From Clostridia bacterium (lineage in GTDB: Bacteria > Bacillota > Clostridia > Oscillospirales > Acutalibacteraceae), in contig JAFZOE010000007.1 of the NCBI GenBank assembly GCA_017552845.1, positions 1 to 10,697 on the forward strand: a DNA stretch of 10,697 nt, in the 5' to 3' direction. Below, one piece after another: positions 5,958 through 10,697 of the stretch. A program made the position numbers and the translations under genes. The notes beneath the pieces are model-generated. The model was not told where the DNA came from and did not search any database. It saw only the letters and a list, made by a program, of their open reading frames with translations. Position 1 is the stretch's first letter. Each line of letters starts with the position of its first letter.

Positions 5958-6851
5958 ATGACCGGAATTCTGATAATCGACAAGCCGGAGGGGATGACCT
6001 CCTTTGATGTCGTTGCGAAGGCGAGAAGAATCTGCGGCGAGAAAAAATGCGGCCACAGCGGAACTCTCGACCCGATGGCAACAGGCGTAATGACTCTGCT
6101 TTTCGGCGGAGCGACCGGCTTTCTCAATTATCTGCCGAGTCACGATAAGGAATATATCGCGACTCTGAAACTCGGCACCGTCACCGACACGCTCGATATC
6201 ACCGGAAAGGTGCTTGAAGAGAAAGAATTCAATGTCACGGCAGAGGAATTCACAGCGGCGGCAAAGCGCTTTGAAGGCGAAATCACACAGCTCCCGCCCA
6301 TGTATTCGGCTGTTTCGGTCGGCGGAGAACGCCTCTATGATCTCGCGAGAAAGGGAATTGAGGTTGACCGCCCCGAGAGGCAGGTAACAATTCAGAAGCT
6401 TGAAATACTTGAAGCCGATGAGGCAGACGGCATATATAAAATCGACGTCGCCTGCTCTGGCGGAACATATATAAGAACGCTCGTTTCGGATATAGGAGCG
6501 GCGCTCGGATGCGGAGCAGTCCTGACTTCTCTGAGGCGTGTAAAGGCAAACAGCTTTACAGTTTCGGATTCCGTCACTCTTGAAGGGCTTGAAAAGGCAA
6601 AATCGGAGGAAAAAATCGATGATTTGCTGATTCCGGTTGACAGAGCGCTTTCGGAATATCCCGAAATTACGGTCTCCGCGGCGCAGGCGCTCAGATTCTC
6701 TAACGGCGGAGCTCTTTCTCTCGAAAGATTGCGCAATTGTAAAGCGAAAGGACTTTACAGAGTATATTCTCCCGATAATAATTTCCTCGGACTCGGTGAA
6801 AATACGGGCGGAGAAGAGCTGAAAATCGCGAAAGTGTTTGTAAATAAGTAA
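5958..6851 (+). CDS. truB: tRNA pseudouridine(55) synthase
   Basis: TruB converts U55 of the T-psi-C loop to pseudouridine in nearly all tRNAs and also acts as a tRNA chaperone. The 297 residues match the usual 290-315. Seen directly: the opening Gly-Ile-Leu-Ile-Ile-Asp-Lys-Pro-Glu-Gly-Met-Thr-Ser, Gly-His-Ser-Gly-Thr-Leu-Asp-Pro-Met-Ala-Thr-Gly with the catalytic nucleophile Asp38, the Gln-Leu-Pro-Pro-Met-Tyr-Ser-Ala-Val segment that lines the active site, and Cys-Ser-Gly-Gly-Thr-Tyr-Ile-Arg-Thr-Leu. An upstream in-frame ATG at 5904 overlaps the -35 box and cannot be used; the ATG at 5958 has AAAGGAAG 8 bases ahead. In many Firmicutes truB sits between rbfA and ribF, but here it heads a run of unrelated genes. 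No terminator follows, and the next start is 20 bases away. Confidence 0.96.
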   Translation: MTGILIIDKPEGMTSFDVVAKARRICGEKKCGHSGTLDPMATGVMTLLFGGATGFLNYLPSHDKEYIATLKLGTVTDTLDITGKVLEEKEFNVTAEEFTAAAKRFEGEITQLPPMYSAVSVGGERLYDLARKGIEVDRPERQVTIQKLEILEADEADGIYKIDVACSGGTYIRTLVSDIGAALGCGAVLTSLRRVKANSFTVSDSVTLEGLEKAKSEEKIDDLLIPVDRALSEYPEITVSAAQALRFSNGGALSLERLRNCKAKGLYRVYSPDNNFLGLGENTGGEELKIAKVFVNK

Positions 6852-6871
6852 GATTTCAAAGGGGCGCAGAT

Positions 6872-7195
6872 ATGGAAGTTGTCGTATGGCTGATAATAAT
6901 GATTCCTTTGAGTATATTTTTCACGTGGCTCGGAATCTTCGCCTGGAGGCGCAAAAAGCCGATGTGGTTTTATTCGGGCAGCGAAGTCAAAGAGGATGAA
7001 ATCATCGATATTCCGAAATATAACAGAGCAAACGGCATAATGTGGCTCGCCTTCTCGGGCATATTCTGGATAAGCGCCGTGCTCGGAATATTCAGGCAAT
7101 CGGTCGCAGGCGTTTTTGTTGCGGTCGGCGTGCTCGCCGGCATCCCCGTTCTGGTATTGGTTTACAGCAGAATTTATAAGAAATACAAGAAATGA
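6872..7195 (+). CDS. Small three-helix membrane protein of unknown function
   Basis: The 107-residue protein has three predicted membrane helices, about residues 3-24, 54-74 and 77-98. Between the first and second lies a soluble loop with Arg-Arg-Lys-Lys-Pro-Met-Trp-Phe-Tyr-Ser-Gly, a Glu/Asp-rich stretch, and Tyr-Asn-Arg-Ala-Asn-Gly-Ile-Met-Trp. The tail is basic (Tyr-Lys-Lys-Tyr-Lys-Lys). By the positive-inside rule both the first loop and the tail tend to be cytoplasmic, which is hard to reconcile with three simple spans, so topology is uncertain. The loop plus YNRANG pattern looks like small membrane proteins seen in Clostridia (DUF3784/SdpI-like in style), but I cannot assign a family firmly. 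A good Shine-Dalgarno, AAAGGGG at 6858-6864, supports real translation. It lies 20 bases after truB and 9 bases before the DUF4838 gene. Confidence 0.82.
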   Translation: MEVVVWLIIMIPLSIFFTWLGIFAWRRKKPMWFYSGSEVKEDEIIDIPKYNRANGIMWLAFSGIFWISAVLGIFRQSVAGVFVAVGVLAGIPVLVLVYSRIYKKYKK

Positions 7196-7204
7196 GAGAA
7201 TAAT

Positions 7205-9100
7205 ATGAAAAGGACGCTGGCTTTAATAATGGCCTTATTATTTGCAATCGGAACGGTTCCGGCTTTCGCGGAATCATGCCACATCTTAGTTGACAAAGAG
7301 TGGAAAATACTCGTGCCCGAAAATCCGACTGACGCGGAGCAGTTTGCTGCCGATAAACTGAAAACCTGCCTCGGCGAGGTTTTCGGCTCGGAGATTGAAA
7401 CCGTTACTGATGCGGATGAGAAATTCATCGCGATCGGCTCCGCCTCCTCCTGCGATGTTGACGGGATTGCCGACAACGGTTACAGGATTGCGGTAATCAA
7501 CGGAAACATTCATATAAACGGCACGGCTCAGCGCGGCCTGCAGATTGCCGCTTACCGTTTTCTCGAGGAATTCTGCGCCAGAAAGGTTTATACCTCAAAA
7601 ATAACCGTGATGCCACAGAGCGACGCTATTCTCGTCCCGATTGATACAGATATTGTTTATGAACCCTATTTTGAGAGCACGGATACGGACTGGAGAAGCC
7701 CGCTCAATACGGAATACTCGATGGCAAACGGCCTGACAAGCGGCTCGCGCAGGACTATCCCCGCGGAAATGGGCGGCAGCGTCGATTATCTCGGCGGCTT
7801 CTGCCACACCATAGGCGGGCTCTGCGAAACCGAAAAATATGCAGACTCTCATCCCGAATATCTCGCCCTTCACGACGGCGAGAGGACGGCCGATCAGCCC
7901 TGCCTCACGAACCCCGATGTTCTCAGAATCTGCACCGAAAACGTGCTGAAGATTCTTGAAGAGAAACACAATCCCGACGCGCCGCTTCAGATAGTTTCCG
8001 TTACTCAGAATGATAATACCAACTACTGCGAATGCGAAAACTGCAAGGCATTTGAAGCGTCTCACGGCGGAAAGCAATCCGCGACAATGCTGAATTTTGT
8101 CAATCAGATTGCCGATACCGTGAAAGAAAACGGTTATGACAATGTGGCAGTCGATACCTTCGCTTATCAATACACCCTCGAGGTGCCCGAAGGAATAACT
8201 CCACGCGAAAATGTGATAATCCGCATGTGCCCGATACTCTGCTGCATGGCGCATGCGCTTGACGACGAATGTAATAAACAGTTCTATCAGGCTCTTGAGG
8301 ACTGGTCTGAAGTCTGCGACCGCCTTTATATATGGGATTATGCGACTCATTACCTTCATCCCTGCGCAGTTATTCCGAATTTCGGCATTATTCAGCGCAA
8401 TATGCAGATTTACTATGAACACAATGTTAAAGGCATATACGTTGAAGGCAACTACTTTGTCGAGAGCTGCGACACGGAATTTGCAGAGCTTCGCGCCTAT
8501 ATGATTTCAAAATGCATGCAGGATCCCTATTGCGATCTTGACAGCGAGATTGACGGCTTCCTTGATGCATACTACGGCCCGGGCGGCAGATATATGCGCA
8601 AAATCATTGATATCTTCACAAAGCGCGCCGGATCCTTTGACGGCCACATGACCTTCCTTTACGGTTCCTGGGCTGTTATGCGACCGATTATGTCGGCGGA
8701 AGTAAGCGTAATTGACAATTTATGGAAGCAGGCGGAACTTGCCGCAAAAACAGGCGAACAATTTGCCAATATCAAACGAAGCGAACTCTCATGGCGCTGG
8801 TGGAAGGCCAATGCCGCAAAAGGCGAATTCTCGCATCTTAATCCGAATCGCGGCGACAGGCAGGAGGAGCTTTATCAGGACCTGCTCGACGCGGGCGTGA
8901 CAATACTTCAGGAGTTTGAAAGCGAAGATATCAGGGAAATCGACAAAGAAGTGATTCGCTATGCGCCTCCTGATTACTGGCATGTCGGCAACGAGGAAAA
9001 GCCGGTAGTCAAAAATTATATCAAAATCAACAAGCTGGCCGAAAAATTCCCGCCGCTCTTCGCGATAGTCGCTTATTTCTATACGATGGCTCACAGTTAA
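7205..9100 (+). CDS. Secreted DUF4838 domain protein (glycoside-hydrolase-like)
   Basis: The 631-residue protein starts with a clear signal peptide (Met-Lys-Arg-Thr, a hydrophobic core, then Ala-Phe-Ala near residue 22), so it should be exported. Residues about 25-115 form an alpha/beta domain of the kind preceding GH67/GH20-type barrels. Then comes the DUF4838 core: His-Pro-Glu-Tyr-Leu-Ala-Leu from 216, Cys-Leu-Thr-Asn-Pro-Asp-Val-Leu shortly after, and Asn-Asp-Asn-Thr-Asn-Tyr followed by Cys275-x-Cys277-x-x-Cys280. The clustered cysteines are typical of the family and could bind a metal or form disulfides. DUF4838 proteins are found in polysaccharide-degradation loci and are structurally barrel-like, but no activity is established to my knowledge. 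A hydrophobic C-terminal stretch (about 614-628) has no sorting motif. The ribosome site is poor (GAGAGA, 7194-7199), consistent with coupling to the upstream gene 9 bases away. Confidence 0.88.
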   Translation: MKRTLALIMALLFAIGTVPAFAESCHILVDKEWKILVPENPTDAEQFAADKLKTCLGEVFGSEIETVTDADEKFIAIGSASSCDVDGIADNGYRIAVINGNIHINGTAQRGLQIAAYRFLEEFCARKVYTSKITVMPQSDAILVPIDTDIVYEPYFESTDTDWRSPLNTEYSMANGLTSGSRRTIPAEMGGSVDYLGGFCHTIGGLCETEKYADSHPEYLALHDGERTADQPCLTNPDVLRICTENVLKILEEKHNPDAPLQIVSVTQNDNTNYCECENCKAFEASHGGKQSATMLNFVNQIADTVKENGYDNVAVDTFAYQYTLEVPEGITPRENVIIRMCPILCCMAHALDDECNKQFYQALEDWSEVCDRLYIWDYATHYLHPCAVIPNFGIIQRNMQIYYEHNVKGIYVEGNYFVESCDTEFAELRAYMISKCMQDPYCDLDSEIDGFLDAYYGPGGRYMRKIIDIFTKRAGSFDGHMTFLYGSWAVMRPIMSAEVSVIDNLWKQAELAAKTGEQFANIKRSELSWRWWKANAAKGEFSHLNPNRGDRQEELYQDLLDAGVTILQEFESEDIREIDKEVIRYAPPDYWHVGNEEKPVVKNYIKINKLAEKFPPLFAIVAYFYTMAHS

Positions 9101-9125
9101 TTGACCGGATAAAGGAAACAAAAGA

Positions 9126-9581
9126 ATGATAATTGAAACAAAGCGTTTGGTGATACAGACTGCGTCGGAAGACGAAATGAACGCTTATATTGAAAAGCAG
9201 ACAGACCCGATTCTCATAACGGCATATAAAGAAATGCTTCAGGGGTGTCTTAATCATCCGCAGGATTGGAACTGGTATGCCATCTGGTTTATCGCGCTTA
9301 AAGACGGATCTTATGTAGGAGATCTGAGCTTCAAGGGACTGAACGCAGACGGCTCGGTCGAAATCGGTTACGGGATTTCGGAAGAATTCCGCAGATGCGG
9401 CTATGCAACAGAAGCGGTCACCGCAGCCGTAGCCTGGGCGTTGAGTCAACCGGGAGTCCGCCGCGTTGAGGCGGAAACGGAGCCGGATAATAATAAATCG
9501 CAGAGAGTCCTTGAAAAATGCGGCTTTATCCCCACCGGCACTATAGGAGAAGAAGGTCCCCGCTTCTGTAAAACACTCTGA
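9126..9581 (+). CDS. GNAT-family N-acetyltransferase (RimJ/RimL-like)
   Basis: The 151-residue protein fits a single GNAT domain, which transfers an acetyl group from acetyl-CoA to an amine. It opens with Ile-Glu-Thr-Lys-Arg-Leu-Val-Ile-Gln, as in RimJ/RimL-type enzymes. Motif A is clear: a strand Ser-Val-Glu-Ile-Gly-Tyr followed by the acetyl-CoA pyrophosphate loop Arg89-Arg-Cys-Gly92-Tyr-Ala94 and its helix. Motif B is visible near the C-terminus as Glu-Pro-Asp-Asn-Asn-Lys-Ser-Gln-Arg-Val-Leu-Glu-Lys-Cys-Gly-Phe. The sequence stops soon after, slightly shorter than typical 170-180-residue RimJ/RimL proteins. The acceptor (protein N-terminus, antibiotic, amino sugar) cannot be read from the sequence. 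A Shine-Dalgarno AAAGGAA at 9111-9117 sets the ATG. It sits between the DUF4838 and SGNH hydrolase genes, 25 and 33 bases from them. Confidence 0.92.
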   Translation: MIIETKRLVIQTASEDEMNAYIEKQTDPILITAYKEMLQGCLNHPQDWNWYAIWFIALKDGSYVGDLSFKGLNADGSVEIGYGISEEFRRCGYATEAVTAAVAWALSQPGVRRVEAETEPDNNKSQRVLEKCGFIPTGTIGEEGPRFCKTL

Positions 9582-9593
9582 ATTATTACGGTA

Positions 9594-9612
9594 TGTCAAG
9601 GAGAACCTGACA
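9594..9612 (+). promoter_or_regulatory. Hairpin over the Shine-Dalgarno of the SGNH hydrolase gene
   Basis: TGTCA (9594-9598) pairs with TGACA (9608-9612) and GG (9600-9601) with CC (9606-9607), with A9599 bulged and an AGAA loop (9602-9605). The Shine-Dalgarno AAGGAG (9598-9603) is inside the stem and loop, and the ATG is at 9615, just outside. This could lower translation unless opened. It is seen by eye; folding energy was not computed. Confidence 0.4.
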
Positions 9613-9614
9613 CA

Positions 9615-10658
9615 ATGCGTATAGAAGAAATTGACAAGAATTTTGCAATACGGGTTCCCGACGGCTCGCAGGCAGTGTTTTTTGACGTTTCCGAGCCGCC
9701 TTTCACCGTTCACGGCCTGATGAGAGACGAGGGCGGTTATTACCGCATTCCCTATGATGTTGCCGAAGCGGCAAACGAAGGCGTCAAAGCTCTCAATCTG
9801 AATACTGCGGGCGGGCGCGTGCGGTTTTGCACCGACGCCGAAAGAATCATCCTGCGCGCCGGAATGCGCTGTGTTTCAAAGATGCAGCATTTTGCTCTGA
9901 CCGGCTCGTCGGGCTTTGATCTCTATGCAGACGGCGCCTATATCGGGACCTTCGCTCCCCCTGTGGAGCTCGAAGACGGCTTCTCTGCCGAGCTTTTCAC
10001 GGGCGGCGAAGGCATGCGCGAAATAACGATAAACTTCCCTCTATACAGCGGAGTTACGCGCCTTGAGCTCGGCTTCCCTGCGGGCAGCAGGATTGAAAAG
10101 GCCGCGCCTTACCGCATTCAGGCACCCGCGGTCTATTACGGCTCATCCATCACGCAGGGAGGATGCGCCTCGCGCCCGGGCAACGCATATCAGAATACTC
10201 TCTCCCGCCTGCTCTGCTGCGATCACATAAATCTCGGCTTTTCGGGCAGCGCGCTGGGCGAGCAAAGCATGGCGGAATATATAGCAGATCTCAATATGTC
10301 CGCCTTTGTGCTCGATTACGACCACAACGCGCCGACTCCGGACCATCTTGAGGCGACGCACTTCGCATTTTACAGAACAATACGCGAAAAGAATCCGTCC
10401 CTGCCGGTCATTTTGCTCTCGCGCCCTCAGCCGAATCCGAATAAAGAGGAGCTCCTGCGCCGCGATATAGTTAAAAAATCCTATGAAACGGCAGTTGAAA
10501 ACGGCGATGAAAATGTGTATTTCATAGACGGAACAGAGATGCTGAGAATCTTCGGCGGAGACTCGGGAACCGTTGATAACTGCCACCCGAACGATCTCGG
10601 TTTTTACTGCATGGCAAAGGCGATTGAGCCAGTGCTGAAAGCGGCTCTGAAAGTATAA
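9615..10658 (+). CDS. SGNH/GDSL-type hydrolase with N-terminal GxDLY domain
   Basis: The 347-residue protein has two parts. The N-terminal beta-rich half contains Gly100-Phe-Asp-Leu-Tyr104, the GxDLY signature that names the domain paired with Lipase_GDSL_3 catalytic domains. The C-terminal half carries the SGNH blocks: Gly176-Ser-Ser-Ile-Thr with Ser178 as nucleophile candidate, the Gly block near 208-211 (Leu-Gly-Phe-Ser-Gly-Ser), Asn238 in Asp-Tyr-Asp-His-Asn, and Asp321-x-x-His324 followed by Pro-Asn-Asp. All four catalytic blocks are therefore present. Enzymes of this class are esterases, often removing acetyl groups from sugars or glycans; the substrate here is unknown. No signal peptide is visible, so a cytoplasmic site is likely. 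The start uses AAGGAG (9598-9603) with a long 11-base spacing; an ATG at 9593 hits a stop after five codons. Confidence 0.92.
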   Translation: MRIEEIDKNFAIRVPDGSQAVFFDVSEPPFTVHGLMRDEGGYYRIPYDVAEAANEGVKALNLNTAGGRVRFCTDAERIILRAGMRCVSKMQHFALTGSSGFDLYADGAYIGTFAPPVELEDGFSAELFTGGEGMREITINFPLYSGVTRLELGFPAGSRIEKAAPYRIQAPAVYYGSSITQGGCASRPGNAYQNTLSRLLCCDHINLGFSGSALGEQSMAEYIADLNMSAFVLDYDHNAPTPDHLEATHFAFYRTIREKNPSLPVILLSRPQPNPNKEELLRRDIVKKSYETAVENGDENVYFIDGTEMLRIFGGDSGTVDNCHPNDLGFYCMAKAIEPVLKAALKV

Positions 10659-10666
10659 TTCACTCA

Positions 10667-10697
10667 GGGGAAGGAGAGGCTATAGATAATAACAGAA
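10667..10697 (+). other. Ribosome-binding site and possible non-canonical start of a further gene
   Basis: A strong Shine-Dalgarno (GGGGAAGGAGAGG, 10667-10679, core AAGGAG 10671-10676) lies 8 bases after the SGNH hydrolase stop, implying another co-transcribed gene. No ATG, GTG or TTG follows within the window. An ATA at 10682-10684 is 5 bases from AAGGAG and opens a frame reading Asp-Asn-Asn-Arg to the edge. It may be a rare ATA start, a mutated or misread ATG, or the true start may lie just beyond 10697. Confidence 0.4.

Noticed and set aside
7595..8422. Minus-strand open frame of 275 residues opposite the DUF4838 gene
   Set aside because: No Shine-Dalgarno or recognisable domain, and it lies wholly within a convincing gene on the other strand.
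9101..9133. Possible promoter TTGACC ... GATAAT before the GNAT gene
   Set aside because: The spacing is 21 bases, both boxes are imperfect and the -10 would lie inside the coding sequence.
9027..9713. Minus-strand open frame of 228 residues across the GNAT gene
   Set aside because: It spans three plus-strand features including a ribosome site and shows no protein family features.
1..10697. Search by eye for CRISPR arrays, insertion sequences, tRNA genes and long direct repeats
   Set aside because: None seen; gene spacing is compact and no gaps over 250 bases lack an assigned feature.

Overview
This window looks like chromosomal DNA of a Gram-positive anaerobe of the Clostridia, probably a gut-type Oscillospiraceae, Christensenellaceae or related uncultured lineage. 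That placement is an inference. It rests on an S-box (SAM-I) riboswitch in front of metK, strong Shine-Dalgarno sites, consensus TTGACA/TATAAT sigma-A promoters with 17-base spacers, and the kinds of protein families present. I see no phage, insertion sequence, CRISPR array, tRNA or rRNA.

Layout. (1) Bases 1-149 hold the C-terminus of a sugar-phosphate isomerase/epimerase-like TIM-barrel protein. (2) Bases 156-3218 form a tight plus-strand transcription unit: perfect promoter, SAM-I riboswitch with an intrinsic terminator, metK, a membrane-anchored family 2 glycosyltransferase, and a CofE-like (F420 gamma-glutamyl ligase family) protein. The last two genes overlap their upstream neighbours by 1 and 8 bases, and the unit ends at a strong hairpin terminator. 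(3) Bases 5890-3223 on the minus strand hold an M20-family metallopeptidase with an N-terminal membrane segment and a type-2 glycerate kinase, 1 base apart, converging on the same terminator. (4) Bases 5822-5957 hold two back-to-back divergent promoters. (5) Bases 5907-10658 on the plus strand hold truB, a small three-helix membrane protein, a secreted DUF4838 protein, a GNAT acetyltransferase and a GxDLY/SGNH hydrolase. Gaps are short and no terminator is visible, so all five may share one transcript. A good Shine-Dalgarno at the right edge announces a further gene.

How the genes may work together. SAM abundance should control all three genes of the metK unit, so the glycosyltransferase and the CofE-like ligase are predicted to belong to the SAM regulon. 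The DUF4838 protein and the SGNH hydrolase resemble parts of a glycan-processing set (backbone-binding or hydrolase-like plus esterase), but one is predicted to be exported and the other has no signal peptide.

I do not see a clear-cut novel defence or mobile system. The most unusual points are the SAM-controlled glycosyltransferase/CofE-like pair, a hairpin that buries the ribosome-binding site of the SGNH hydrolase, truB placed at the head of a carbohydrate-type gene run, and a well-placed ATA where the next gene's start codon would be expected.
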